Source: Alphaproteobacteria bacterium
GTDB taxonomy: Bacteria > Pseudomonadota > Alphaproteobacteria > UBA8366
Direction: 5' to 3'
Assembly: GCA_021774335.1 (NCBI GenBank)
Contig: JAJFJD010000046.1
Span: 124,001-188,000, forward strand
Length of the DNA stretch: 64,000 nt
Within the stretch, counting starts at the first letter, position 1; every line of letters starts with the position of its first letter. Under the pieces are notes generated by a model that saw only the letters and a program-made list of their open reading frames with translations, was not told the origin of the DNA and made no database searches. The translations under genes were made by a program, and so were the position numbers. Of this stretch, positions 1-8,402 are shown in pieces.

Positions 1-448
1 CCGTGAACCCGCCGTCGGCAGCCATACTCTTCAGTAAATCGACATCGCCGCGCCGGCCATTCCCAAACCGAAAGTCGTAGCCAACCGTCACATGGCAAGC
101 ACCGACCCCGTCGACCAGGACGCGCTGCACGAAATCTTCCGCGCCAACTTGCGACATGCGCTCGTTGAAGGCCAAGACCACCAGCGTGTCGACGTTGAGC
201 GCGGCGAGATGCATCGCCTTGCTGCGAAACGGCGTCAGCCTGAAGGGGGGCTGGTCCGGCGCGAAAAAGCTGCGCGGATGCGGTTCGAAGGTAACAACCG
301 CAAGCGGCAGGCCACGCGCAGCGGCATCCGCCACCGCGCCGCCGATCACCTCCTGATGGCCCCGGTGTACGCCGTCGAAATTGCCCAGAACGACGGCACC
401 ACCGCGCACATCCTCGGGGACTCCGTCGTAATGACGTAGAATTCGCAT
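1..448 (-). CDS. ribF: Bifunctional riboflavin kinase/FAD synthetase, N-terminal part (cut by window edge)
   Basis: Makes FMN and FAD from riboflavin and ATP in the cytosol. Only the first ~149 codons are present; the rest lies before base 1. The start codon at 446-448 gives a product beginning MRILRHYDGV. The FAD-synthetase nucleotidyltransferase domain is visible: the GNFDGVHRGHQ motif near residues 22-32, then TFEPHP and the GYDFRFGNGRRG segment, all typical of RibF. The riboflavin kinase domain would be in the missing C-terminal half. Upstream on the same strand is a MaoC gene about 100 bases away. Family assignment is secure; the fragment shows no defect. Confidence 0.95.
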   Translation of the reverse strand, partial: MRILRHYDGVPEDVRGGAVVLGNFDGVHRGHQEVIGGAVADAAARGLPLAVVTFEPHPRSFFAPDQPPFRLTPFRSKAMHLAALNVDTLVVLAFNERMSQVGAEDFVQRVLVDGVGACHVTVGYDFRFGNGRRGDVDLLKSMAADGGFT

Positions 449-533
449 CGCCTACCACTCGCCGTACCGGCTCCGCCGGCCCCATGCGGGCACAGGTATA
501 GCGGGCTGGAACGCTTTTGTTTAGTGCTGAAGG

Positions 534-551
534 CCAGCCGCGACGGGCTGG
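534..551 (-). terminator. Weak hairpin after the MaoC gene
   Basis: A 6-bp inverted repeat (CCAGCC/GGCTGG) with a 6-base loop lies just past the MaoC stop codon on the minus strand. No clear run of T follows, so it may be a weak terminator or chance. Confidence 0.25.
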
Positions 552-552
552 A

Positions 553-1029
553 TCAGGCGGCCTTGCGCTTCTTGAGCCGTGCGCGCGACGGAACCAGCAA
601 GGTCGAAACGCCTTCGACGACCGGCTCACCGGCCACCGTGCACAGGGATTTGGCCACCGCGCGGCACTTTTCCAAGTTGACGTCGGTAATCGTCACCTCG
701 GTCTGCACCGTCTCGCCCGGCCGCACCGGCGCGAGAAATTTGACCTCTTGGTTGAGGTAGATACACCCCGGTCCCGGCAACTTGGTGCCTAGGACGGTGG
801 AAATGAAGACCGCAGTAAGCATGCCATGCGCGATCCGCCCCTTGAACATGGATTCGCGGGCGAATTCCTCGTTCAAATGCAAGGGGTTATTATCACCGGA
901 TATGCCGGCGAAGATCACGATATCGGTTTCGGTAATCGTCTTTGCATATAAAGCTTTCATCCCGACCGACAGGTCTTCGATGAAATATCCGTGCAAGTGC
1001 GAGTTCGGACCGTCACCATCCACAGCCAT
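553..1029 (-). CDS. MaoC-family (R)-specific enoyl-CoA hydratase-like protein
   Basis: A hot-dog fold MaoC dehydratase domain fills this 158-residue protein. The hydratase motif region GDNNPLHLNEEFA (Asp and His as the usual catalytic pair) is followed by FKGRIAHGML, as in PhaJ-type (R)-enoyl-CoA hydratases, which hydrate enoyl-CoA esters in fatty-acid or polyhydroxyalkanoate metabolism. I chose ATG at 1029 rather than the in-frame ATG at 1065 because a GGGAAAG-like ribosome site sits just before it and the extra 12 residues do not look like the family. It is a single-domain protein; the substrate cannot be told from sequence. It lies between ribF and an MFS gene on the same strand. Confidence 0.85.
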   Translation of the reverse strand: MAVDGDGPNSHLHGYFIEDLSVGMKALYAKTITETDIVIFAGISGDNNPLHLNEEFARESMFKGRIAHGMLTAVFISTVLGTKLPGPGCIYLNQEVKFLAPVRPGETVQTEVTITDVNLEKCRAVAKSLCTVAGEPVVEGVSTLLVPSRARLKKRKAA

Positions 1030-1083
1030 CTGCGCTTTCCCTTTCCCGGTAAGCCCGCAAGTCATCGATTTTGCGGCGCAGCA

Positions 1084-1089
1084 ATTATA
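1084..1089 (-). promoter_or_regulatory. Perfect -10 hexamer upstream of the MaoC gene
   Basis: TATAAT on the minus strand about 55 bases before the chosen start at 1029. No good -35 box is visible at 16-18 bases, so this is a tentative promoter element. Confidence 0.3.
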
Positions 1090-1164
1090 CTGCGGCGCAA
1101 TATAACGAAACGTTAATGCTAGGGCAATCTTGCAGAAATCTTATTTTTGGGGTCCGAAAATGGC

Positions 1165-2421
1165 CTAGCTGCGGCGCAATCCGGAGCGTACGCCGACGAA
1201 CCGGCCGGCCAGGGCGGCCAGCAGCGTTACCATCATGAAGACCGCCGCGCCGAGAAAGATCCAATCGGGCCGCCCGCCGTCCATGAACAGGCCGAACATC
1301 AGGGGGGCGATACTGGCGCCGACGCTCATCCCGACGGAGAGGAAGCCGAACACCTTGCCCATTTCGCCGGGCGGTGTAATCGCCCGCACCATCATGTCAC
1401 GGGCCGGCTGAACGTTACCGAAGGCCAGGCCGGACAGGCAGAGCACGGCGATCAACGCGGCCGGCGGTAGGTCGAAGAAGGCCGGCATCAGGATCGAAAC
1501 CGCGGCAATCAGCAGGGCGCAGCTTGCGACAAGATCGTGACGGCCGATCCGATCCGCAAGGAACCCGCCGAGCAAAACACCGAAGGAACTGGCGAACAGA
1601 AAGCCGGTCAGGGCGATATTGGCGATCGCATAAGGGGTGTCGTGCAATTCCATCAGCCCGTTGATGGTGAAGGCGAAAATTCCGCTCGTGGTGAAGGTGA
1701 TCGCGCAGAACAGACCGAAGAAGACCAACATCGCCGGCGTGAGCAGGAGCGACCACCCCTGGCGGACGGCCCGCTCGACCGGATGTTGCGGCGGCGGCGT
1801 CCCCTTGCCCGGCGCGGCACGGTCCAAAACGTCGCTGTTGAGCGCCATCACCGCCAGAGTGACCAGCCCCGCGCCGCCTGCGACCAGCAGGGCCGTGCGC
1901 CAGCCCCAGAAGGCGGCCATTCCGCCCATCGCCAGAGGCGCTATGCTGCCGCCCAAGAATCCGGAAAACGTATGCAGGCCAAAAGCGCGGCCGACCCGTT
2001 TCTCGGAAATCGCACCCGACATGATCGCGTAATCGGCGGGATGAAAGACGCTGTTGCCGATCCCGGCAAACACGGCCAGAACCAGAAGCATCCAATAGGC
2101 GTCGGCGACGCCCATCAATGCCACCGCCAACGCATTGAGCCCGAACCCCGCCAACAGCAGGTGGCGTGCACCGAACCGGTCGACCAGGAAGCCGACCGGC
2201 GCCTGAATGATGCCGCCGATCAGGTTATAGGCGGTCATGGCGAGGCCGAGCGCGACATAACTGACGCCGAAATCCCTTTGGATGAAGAGAAACAGCGGCG
2301 GCAGCGTCAGAAGATAGAAATGGCTGAAGAGATGCCCCGCGGCGATCAGGCCGATGATCTTGGCGTCCTGCCCGGTTACGCCGGCTGGGCCGTCGTCCAG
2401 CGTCCGGTCAGTCGGTGCCAT
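1165..2421 (-). CDS. MFS transporter, fosmidomycin-resistance-like group
   Basis: A 418-residue inner-membrane transporter with about 12 hydrophobic segments. The stretch GHLFSHFY near residue 25, the cytoplasmic loop VDRFGARH between the second and third helices and the NSVFHPADY segment mark it as a major facilitator protein close to the FSR-like group. A longer reading frame exists upstream, but the start at 2421 (MAPTDRTL) is preferred because the extension is arginine-rich, overlaps the neighbouring gene completely and is unlike the family. The start overlaps the 3' end of the DUF1289 gene by 14 bases, suggesting translational coupling. It resembles the MFS gene at 45665 closely and the one at 3545 more distantly. 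Substrate unknown. Confidence 0.85.
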   Translation of the reverse strand: MAPTDRTLDDGPAGVTGQDAKIIGLIAAGHLFSHFYLLTLPPLFLFIQRDFGVSYVALGLAMTAYNLIGGIIQAPVGFLVDRFGARHLLLAGFGLNALAVALMGVADAYWMLLVLAVFAGIGNSVFHPADYAIMSGAISEKRVGRAFGLHTFSGFLGGSIAPLAMGGMAAFWGWRTALLVAGGAGLVTLAVMALNSDVLDRAAPGKGTPPPQHPVERAVRQGWSLLLTPAMLVFFGLFCAITFTTSGIFAFTINGLMELHDTPYAIANIALTGFLFASSFGVLLGGFLADRIGRHDLVASCALLIAAVSILMPAFFDLPPAALIAVLCLSGLAFGNVQPARDMMVRAITPPGEMGKVFGFLSVGMSVGASIAPLMFGLFMDGGRPDWIFLGAAVFMMVTLLAALAGRFVGVRSGLRRS

Positions 2422-2650
2422 CGGGAGTCTTCGTCTGCTCCTGCCGCGCCTTCTCCGCCCGCCATTCGCGCAGATCCTCTTCGCGCCGAATATCGAGTTC
2501 CGGCAACAGTGCCTCGCGCTCATCCTCGGTGAATTTCCCCCATCGGGCGATTTCCTTCAGCGTCCTATAACAACCGAGGCAGAACCCGCTTTTCGGATCG
2601 ATCTGGCACACCGCGACACAGGGCGTAGTGGGATAAGGTGATTTGGCCAT
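2408..2650 (-). CDS. DUF1289 family small cysteine protein
   Basis: An 80-residue protein carrying the DUF1289 signature: CVAVCQIDPKSGFCLGCYRT followed by LKEIARW. Four cysteines in the first 35 residues are arranged like a metal or Fe-S site; the family has no settled function. I chose the ATG at 2650 (MAKSPYP), since upstream codons are arginine-rich and not conserved in type. The C-terminus is charged (RREEDLREW...). Its 3' end overlaps the MFS start. Common in alphaproteobacteria, which supports the lineage call. Confidence 0.88.
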   Translation of the reverse strand: MAKSPYPTTPCVAVCQIDPKSGFCLGCYRTLKEIARWGKFTEDEREALLPELDIRREEDLREWRAEKARQEQTKTPDGTD

Positions 2651-2654
2651 CGGG

Positions 2655-3482
2655 TCAGGCCGCCTGTTCGAAATAGCGCGTCGGCGTCGTGCCGAGATTG
2701 CGCCGGAACATCGCGATGAAGGCGCTCGGGCTGTCATAGCCGAGATCGAGCGCCACCGTCGTCACCGGCTGGCCCGCCGCCAAAAGCTCCAGACCGCGCA
2801 ACAGGCGAAGCTGCTGCCGCCAGGCGCCGAAGGACATGCCGGTTTCCCGTATGAAGAGCCGTGCCAGCGTCCGGGCGCTCGCGCCCACTTCCGCCGCCCA
2901 CGCCGTCAGATTGCGGCCGTCCGACGGGTCGGCGAGCAATGCCTGCGCGACGCGCATAACCCGGGCGTCGTCGGGCATCGGCAGCGACAAGGGTGCAATC
3001 GGGAGCACGCGAATTTGATCGAGAATAACGGACATCAAGCGTTCTTCGGGGCTGTCGGGCCGGTAGGTCCGGGGGAGGTCGACGGCGGCGAGGATCAACT
3101 CGCGCAGCAGGCGCGTAACATGCAGCACGCGGACCTGGGTCGGCAACCCCTGGGTTTCCGACGATCCAGCAGCATCAGTGGCGTCGGTGGCCTCCACATA
3201 GACTGTGCGCATGGCAACCGATCCGCGCGCATCGATCCGGTGTTCGACCCCGGCCGGCAGCCAGACCGCCCGCTGCGGTGGCACCACGAAGGCGCCGTGG
3301 TCGGTGGTCACGGTCATCACGCCTTCACTCGCATAGACGAGCTGCGCCCGCCGGTGATGGTGCGGCGGGATCGTTTCCCCGTCATTCAGGTCACGGCGAA
3401 AGGCGACCACGCGCTGCGGCAGCGCCTCGATGATTTCGAGGTCCGGGTGCAGCGGGACGATGCGGTGTCGTTTTTGCAACAT
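2655..3482 (-). CDS. AraC-family transcriptional regulator with N-terminal cupin
   Basis: A 275-residue regulator. Residues ~30-90 form an AraC-type cupin (PPHHHRRAQLVYASEGVM, then VPPQRAVWLPAGVEH), and residues ~170-275 hold the two helix-turn-helix motifs, ending in the classic ALDLGYDSPSAFIAMFRR segment and TPTRYF. Such AraC proteins usually regulate a divergent transporter. Here an MFS gene starts 62 bases away on the other strand, so control of that transporter is likely. The gene ends 4 bases before the start of the DUF1289 gene. The ligand is unknown. Confidence 0.92.
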   Translation of the reverse strand: MLQKRHRIVPLHPDLEIIEALPQRVVAFRRDLNDGETIPPHHHRRAQLVYASEGVMTVTTDHGAFVVPPQRAVWLPAGVEHRIDARGSVAMRTVYVEATDATDAAGSSETQGLPTQVRVLHVTRLLRELILAAVDLPRTYRPDSPEERLMSVILDQIRVLPIAPLSLPMPDDARVMRVAQALLADPSDGRNLTAWAAEVGASARTLARLFIRETGMSFGAWRQQLRLLRGLELLAAGQPVTTVALDLGYDSPSAFIAMFRRNLGTTPTRYFEQAA

Positions 3483-3544
3483 TACTTGGCAATATATCGC
3501 GAGACTGCCGCGATCGACAGGGGCAGAATAGGGAAAAGTTCAAA

Positions 3545-4780
3545 ATGCCGGGATTGGAATACGCCATGGACCGCGATCGCCTGAATTTTCTGTTCCTCAA
3601 TATCGGACATTTCCTGGATCACCTGTTCATATTGATCTTCGCGACGGTTGCCGCGTTGCGCCTCGCGACCGAGTGGAACATGACCTATGCGGAACTCATT
3701 CCGTACGCGACACCCGGCTTCGTCGCCTTCGGGGCCTGCGCTATTCCGGCCGGCTGGCTCGCCGACAAATGGAGCCGTGAAGGGATGATGACGATCTTCT
3801 TCATCGGCATCGGCATCTGCTCGATGTTGACCGCGCTTGCCGATACGCCACTGCAGATTGCCGGCAGCCTCTTTGGTGTCGGCGTGTTCGGCGCGATTTA
3901 CCATCCGGTCGGACTTGCCATGGTCGTGCACGGCCGGGAGAAGACCGGCGTCCCCCTTGCCATCAACGGCATCTTCGGCAACATGGGTGTCGCATCGGCC
4001 GCCTTGCTCACCGGCTATCTGATCGATGTGATGGATTGGCGCGCGGCCTTCGTCCTGCCGGGCATTCTTTCCATAGCAATCGGCATTGTCTATGGAATGT
4101 TTGTCCATTCCGGCCGCCATGTCCGCGCAGCCGACCACGCCAGCGGCGCAGCCGCAAAGAAGGCGGCCGCCGGTACCATGGCCATCGACCGGTCCACTCT
4201 GATGCGGGTCTTTGCCATAATCTTTTTCTCGACTGCGATCGGTGGCCTGATCTTCCAGAGCACCACCTTCGCGCTACCGAAAGTGTTCGACGAGCGGCTC
4301 ACCGATCTCGCCACCACGGCAACGGCGGTCGGGTCTTACGCCTTTATCGTCTTTGCGGCGGCCGCCTTCGCGCAACTGGTCGTGGGCTACATGGTGGACC
4401 GCTATTCGGTCCGCATGGTCTTCGCCGTAGTGGCTGGCCTGCAAGCAGTGTTCTTTGCGGTCATGATACAGCTGTCGGGCGTCGCAGCACTCTTGGTATC
4501 GCTCGGTTTCATGCTGGTCGTGTTTGGGCAGATCCCGATCAACGACGTGCTGGTTGGCCGAATCACACGCAGCGAGTGGCGCAGCCGCGTCTTTGCGCTG
4601 CGCTATATCGTCACCTTCTCGGTCGCGGCGACCGCGGTTCCGATGATCGCAGGCATCCATTCGACGTGGGGCTTCAGCATGCTGTTCATCGTGATGGCCG
4701 TCGCGGCGACATTGATCTTCTTGGCGGTGTTGATGCTGCCGAACACCGCCGCCGTCACCGGCACCGCACCCGCCGAATAG
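3545..4780 (+). CDS. MFS transporter, divergent from AraC regulator
   Basis: A 411-residue polytopic membrane protein with about 12 hydrophobic helices and MFS features (GWLADKWSREG loop between helices 2 and 3, IYHPVGLAM in helix 4, GYMVDRYSVRM loop between helices 8 and 9). An in-frame ATG at 3566 (MDRDRLNF) is an alternative start; AGGGA lies about 10 bases before 3545, so I kept the longer form. It is distantly related to the MFS proteins at 1165 and 45665. Regulation by the divergent AraC gene is inferred from arrangement. It converges on fetB with a 15-base gap. Substrate unknown. Confidence 0.82.
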   Translation: MPGLEYAMDRDRLNFLFLNIGHFLDHLFILIFATVAALRLATEWNMTYAELIPYATPGFVAFGACAIPAGWLADKWSREGMMTIFFIGIGICSMLTALADTPLQIAGSLFGVGVFGAIYHPVGLAMVVHGREKTGVPLAINGIFGNMGVASAALLTGYLIDVMDWRAAFVLPGILSIAIGIVYGMFVHSGRHVRAADHASGAAAKKAAAGTMAIDRSTLMRVFAIIFFSTAIGGLIFQSTTFALPKVFDERLTDLATTATAVGSYAFIVFAAAAFAQLVVGYMVDRYSVRMVFAVVAGLQAVFFAVMIQLSGVAALLVSLGFMLVVFGQIPINDVLVGRITRSEWRSRVFALRYIVTFSVAATAVPMIAGIHSTWGFSMLFIVMAVAATLIFLAVLMLPNTAAVTGTAPAE

Positions 4781-4795
4781 AACCTGCCGGTCGGA

Positions 4796-5605
4796 TCACG
4801 CCGGGCCGGTCAACCGGTCCAGGCGTAGGCGGTGGCGGGAATCGGTCAATCGCATGACCCCACCCAGCACCGCAGCCAGGACGCCAAGCCCTGTGCCGCC
4901 GGCGATCAGGAAGCTGATCATCAGCTGATACTTGACCGCATCGACCGGATCGATGCCGGCCAGGATCTGTCCCGTCATCATGCCCGGCAGCGAGACGATT
5001 CCCGCCGCCGCCATCGAATTGACGATCGGGATAAAGGCGTTGCGCAGCGTACTCCGGGTGATCGTGCGGAACGCCTCGGTGCGGGAATGGCCGAGCGCCA
5101 GCCGCGTCTCGATCGCAACGCGCTCGCGCGCCGCACTTCGGGTCAACGTGTCGAGCCCGAGGCTGACACCGGTCATGGCATTACCAAGGATCATGCCGAG
5201 CATCGGAATCGCGTAGCGCGGATCGAACCACGGATCGGGCCGGACCTGCGTCGTCAGCGCGAAGATGGTCACGAGGAAGGACGCCATCAGCATGCTCGAA
5301 GTGCCGAGCCCGTAGCCCCACCAACCGCTGAACCGGCGTTCCTGCCGCGCCAGCGCCTCACGCCCGGCGAACAGCAACATCAGGACGGCGGCCACCAAGG
5401 TCCAGATCGGCGATGCGGAAAGGAACAGCCAGCGCAGGATGTAACCGATCAACGTCAATTGCACCGCCATGCGCAACCCAGCGAACAGCAATCGGTATTC
5501 AAGACCGAGGCGAAAGCCCAGCGACAGCGCCGCATTGCTCAGCACCAGCGTCGCCGCGAGCGCAACGTCGTCATAGCCGAGCGCGATGAAATCCGCCGCC
5601 ATCAC
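4796..5605 (-). CDS. fetB: FetB-like ABC transporter permease
   Basis: A 269-residue membrane protein of the UPF0014/FetB (YbbM) family with about seven hydrophobic segments. Family landmarks include RMAVQLTLIGYILRW, the MLGMILGNAMTGVSLGLD segment and the NSMAAAGIVSLPGMMTGQIL loop that contacts the ATPase. In E. coli FetAB is a putative iron exporter that reduces oxidative stress. Its ATG overlaps the stop of the ATPase gene by 4 bases (ATGA), so the two are co-translated. Function by family; substrate in this organism is inferred. Confidence 0.9.
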   Translation of the reverse strand: MMAADFIALGYDDVALAATLVLSNAALSLGFRLGLEYRLLFAGLRMAVQLTLIGYILRWLFLSASPIWTLVAAVLMLLFAGREALARQERRFSGWWGYGLGTSSMLMASFLVTIFALTTQVRPDPWFDPRYAIPMLGMILGNAMTGVSLGLDTLTRSAARERVAIETRLALGHSRTEAFRTITRSTLRNAFIPIVNSMAAAGIVSLPGMMTGQILAGIDPVDAVKYQLMISFLIAGGTGLGVLAAVLGGVMRLTDSRHRLRLDRLTGPA

Positions 5606-6192
5606 GCCACCGTCACGCGGCCGCCGTCGATGCGCAGCCGCGCCTGCGCCAAACGGTCGGCCTGGGCCGCGTCATGCGTAACCATGAGAATCCCGACGCC
5701 CGCCGCCAACTGCGTCTGCAGTTCGGTCTCGACCGCCACCGTCGCGTCCGGGTCCAACCCCGAGGTGGGCTCATCGAGCAGCAACACGCGCGGCGATTGG
5801 ACCATCGCGCGCGCCAGCGCGAGGCGCTGCCGCTCGCCGGTCGACAACCGAGTGATCGGCCACTCGCCACAGCTTGCCGGGAGTTGAAACCGTTCGACCA
5901 GCGGCAAGGCGTCCTGCCACCGGGGAAAATGCGGCCGTACCGTCTCCTCCCACCAGCCGGCCTCCGCCGGCACATAGGTAACGCGGGCGCGCCAGTCGGG
6001 CGCAGGCATCGCGTTACGGGACACGCCGTCCAACAGCACCTCGCCCTCCGCCGGGTCCAGGTCGGCGATCGCGCGCAGCAACAGCGTCTTGCCGGCTCCG
6101 GACGGACCGGTCACCGCAATGCATTGTCCTGAGTCGAGATCGACATCGGCCGGGCCCAGCGCGAGGCGCGCCAAACCGCGGACCGTCAACAC
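5602..6192 (-). CDS. fetA: FetA-like ABC transporter ATP-binding protein
   Basis: ATPase partner of the FetB-like permease. Walker A GPSGAGKT at residues 29-36, signature LSTGERQRLALARA, Walker B VLLLDEPTSGLD and the switch His in VTHD are all present, so the protein should be active. At 196 residues it is shorter than E. coli FetA (~225), mainly at the N-terminus. The start is a GTG at 6192 with no clear ribosome site, so it may depend on translation of the DinB-like gene that stops 16 bases upstream. Order: dinB-like, fetA, fetB. Confidence 0.9.
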   Translation of the reverse strand: MLTVRGLARLALGPADVDLDSGQCIAVTGPSGAGKTLLLRAIADLDPAEGEVLLDGVSRNAMPAPDWRARVTYVPAEAGWWEETVRPHFPRWQDALPLVERFQLPASCGEWPITRLSTGERQRLALARAMVQSPRVLLLDEPTSGLDPDATVAVETELQTQLAAGVGILMVTHDAAQADRLAQARLRIDGGRVTVA

Positions 6193-6208
6193 GGAGGCGG
6201 TCGGGTCG

Positions 6209-6715
6209 TCACGCCGCCTCCGGCACGTCGCGCACGAAATAAATCATGTCGAGCGGTGGCGGAGCGACCGGGGTCTGGCTGAGCATATCGTGCACCTGGC
6301 CCCGATGATGAGTCTGATGATTGAAATAATGCTGCAGGATGACACCGTGCCGCGTTTCCTGCGGCTGGCCCGACGCATTGGCGTATGTCTTCATCTCGTC
6401 CAACGTCGCCTCGGTTTGTGCGTCCACATAGTCGATGATCACCTGATCCTGCGCCTCGCGCGCGCCACGCAGATCATTGAACGCTGGATACAGTTCGGTG
6501 TCCAGCGGGTCGGCGATCAGGTCGCCCACACCGATGCGCGACAGCCAAATCCGGTCAACGAGCAGCAGATGGTTCAGCGTGTGGTGGATCGAGCCGAAGA
6601 AGGCGGGCCGCGGTGCATGGTAGTCGGCGTCATCCAATTGCGCACAAGCGTCATACAAGCGCTTGTTGGTCCATTCGTTGTAGCGCGCAGAGCGCTGAAA
6701 ATACGGCAACAGCAT
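6209..6715 (-). CDS. DinB-family four-helix metalloprotein
   Basis: A 168-residue DinB-superfamily protein. The three-histidine metal site is visible as HHTLNHLLLVD near residues 44-54 and HYFNHQTHHRGQ near residues 130-141. Relatives include bacillithiol and mycothiol S-transferases and many proteins of unknown role; this short two-motif form is the general DinB/YisT type. It is first in an operon with fetA and fetB, 16 bases before fetA. This hints at a stress or metal role, but the reaction is unknown. Confidence 0.88.
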   Translation of the reverse strand: MLLPYFQRSARYNEWTNKRLYDACAQLDDADYHAPRPAFFGSIHHTLNHLLLVDRIWLSRIGVGDLIADPLDTELYPAFNDLRGAREAQDQVIIDYVDAQTEATLDEMKTYANASGQPQETRHGVILQHYFNHQTHHRGQVHDMLSQTPVAPPPLDMIYFVRDVPEAA

Positions 6716-6884
6716 ATCCCATCCTCCTCTGATATGGATGGAATGCTACCGCGTGGAGCGCCTGGATTAAATTGACGATGCTTCAGCAATAGCTGAATAT
6801 TTTTCATATATCTTGCGCGACAGCTGCCATTTGATTGATGCTTGCGACAGGTTCATTGAAATAAATTTGAATTTCCTCGGGTTG

Positions 6885-7778
6885 ATGACCGATACGCTGC
6901 CCCTGACCGCGCTGCGCGCCTTCGAGACTGCCGCCCGAACCGGCAGCGTGCGCCGTGCCGCCGACGCATTGCATGTCACGCCGTCGGCGATCAGCCATCA
7001 GCTTCGCGCGCTGGAAGATACGCTCGGCGTGGCGCTGTTCCGCCGAGCCAACCGCAGGCTGATCCTGACCGAGGCGGGGCAAGTGTTGTTGCCGGGCCTG
7101 ACCGACGGTTTCGACCGGCTCGGCGATGCGGTCGCCGCCTTGTCGGCCTTTCAGCGGCGCGGCGTGTTGACCGTAAGCATGCTGTCTACCTTCGCAGTCC
7201 GCTGGTTCATCCCGCGGCTGACCCGGTTCCAGAAACTGCATACGGATATCGAGGTGCGCGTCTCGACGACCATGCGCACGGTGGACTTTGCCCGCGAGGG
7301 AATCGATGCGGCGATCCGCTACGGACACGGCGACTGGCCGGGTGTTCGCAGCGACCGGCTGATCGACGAGGACATCGTGCCGGTCTGCGCACCCGCGCTT
7401 CTGGAAGGCGATCCGCCACTCAGCACACCCAAGGATCTGAAGCACCACACGCTCCTGACATCGGATGCCCGGCCCGACGAATGGGCAGTGTGGTTCGGCG
7501 GCGTCGGCCTCGCCGGCCTGCAACCCGCACGCCGGATCGCCTTCGACGCCACCCATTTCGCCCTGGACGCAGCGCTCGGCGGCGCAGGGGTCGCCATCAC
7601 CGCGCGCGAGTTGGTGACGGACGATCTACAGCGCGGTCGATTGGTCACGCCATTCACGCAGGCGCACCGGCACACGATGGGCTATTACCTCGTCTGCCCC
7701 CTCGACCGCGCCGACGAACCGACGATGACGACGCTGCGGCATTGGCTGCTGGACGAAGCCGACCGGCCCGCAGCCTAA
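6885..7778 (+). CDS. LysR-family regulator, GcvA-like
   Basis: A 297-residue LysR protein. Residues 5-65 form the winged helix-turn-helix (LTALRAFETAARTGSVRRAADALHVT..AISHQLRALE), followed by a periplasmic-binding-like effector domain; FARWFIPRL-like sequence VRWFIPRLTRFQ and GIDAAIRYGHGDW are typical of the GcvA/TrpI subgroup. The start at 6885 (MTDTLPLTALRAF) fits the family; an upstream in-frame start would add 24 unrelated residues. It diverges from the dinB-fet operon 170 bases away, which is a possible target. Effector unknown. Confidence 0.9.
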   Translation: MTDTLPLTALRAFETAARTGSVRRAADALHVTPSAISHQLRALEDTLGVALFRRANRRLILTEAGQVLLPGLTDGFDRLGDAVAALSAFQRRGVLTVSMLSTFAVRWFIPRLTRFQKLHTDIEVRVSTTMRTVDFAREGIDAAIRYGHGDWPGVRSDRLIDEDIVPVCAPALLEGDPPLSTPKDLKHHTLLTSDARPDEWAVWFGGVGLAGLQPARRIAFDATHFALDAALGGAGVAITARELVTDDLQRGRLVTPFTQAHRHTMGYYLVCPLDRADEPTMTTLRHWLLDEADRPAA

Positions 7779-7871
7779 CGGTCACACCGGTCCGCAAAAC
7801 ATTCCGGCCGACGCTGAAAATTTCTTGCATCCCCCGCTTGAAATGCGTACCACAGCGGTCCAGTTTAATAC

Positions 7872-7888
7872 CGAACTAAATTAGTCCG
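7872..7888. promoter_or_regulatory. Candidate operator of the SUF operon
   Basis: CGAACTAA-a-TTAGTCCG: 8-base arms around one central base with one mismatch, 53 bases before the TTG start of the Rrf2 regulator. Position and AT-rich symmetry fit autoregulation by that IscR-like protein. Binding is inference. Confidence 0.5.
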
Positions 7889-7940
7889 ATATTAGACAGC
7901 CCGCGAGCCTTGCGGGACGCCAATCCGGGGAGTTCATCCG

Positions 7941-8402
7941 TTGATTAGACTGAGCCGCATGACCGATTACGGCGTGGTCGTCATGTCCCAGCTGCACCAG
8001 CAGCCCGGCATGATGACGGCGCCCGAACTGGCGCAGACGACGGGCCTGCCGGCGCCCACCGTCAGCAAACTGCTCAAGCAGCTTGCCAAGGCGGGCGTGC
8101 TCGACTCGCATCGCGGCGTGAATGGTGGCTATACGCTGAGCCGCGAACTGGAAGACGTCACCGCGATGGAAATCATCGAAGCGCTCGACGGGCCGGTCGC
8201 CTTGACCGCCTGTGTGGAGGGCGCGGACGACGCATGCAACGTGGAATCGCTCTGCCCGATGAAGGGCGGATGGGACAAGGTGAATGCCGCTGTCCGCAAC
8301 GCACTGTGCGAGGTCACGCTGGCGGATTTGTGTCCGACCCAGGATTACCCGGCGATGGAGCCGCAGATTACTAAAAAGACCGCAACGCGGGGGAGAGCCT
8401 AA
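7941..8402 (+). CDS. Rrf2/IscR-like Fe-S dependent regulator of SUF
   Basis: A 153-residue Rrf2-family repressor. The N-terminal winged helix (LSRMTDYGVVVM, LAQTTGLPAPTVSKLLKQL, wing SHRGVNGGYTLSRE) is followed by three cysteines, C91, C99 and C105, spaced like the [2Fe-2S] ligands of IscR. I use the TTG at 7941 because family members begin (M)xRLSRxTDY and GGGGAG lies about 9 bases before it; the later ATG at 7959 would remove conserved residues. It is the first gene of the SUF operon: its TAA is directly followed by the sufB ATG. Likely senses Fe-S supply and controls the operon, perhaps through the palindrome upstream. Confidence 0.93.
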   Translation: MIRLSRMTDYGVVVMSQLHQQPGMMTAPELAQTTGLPAPTVSKLLKQLAKAGVLDSHRGVNGGYTLSRELEDVTAMEIIEALDGPVALTACVEGADDACNVESLCPMKGGWDKVNAAVRNALCEVTLADLCPTQDYPAMEPQITKKTATRGRA

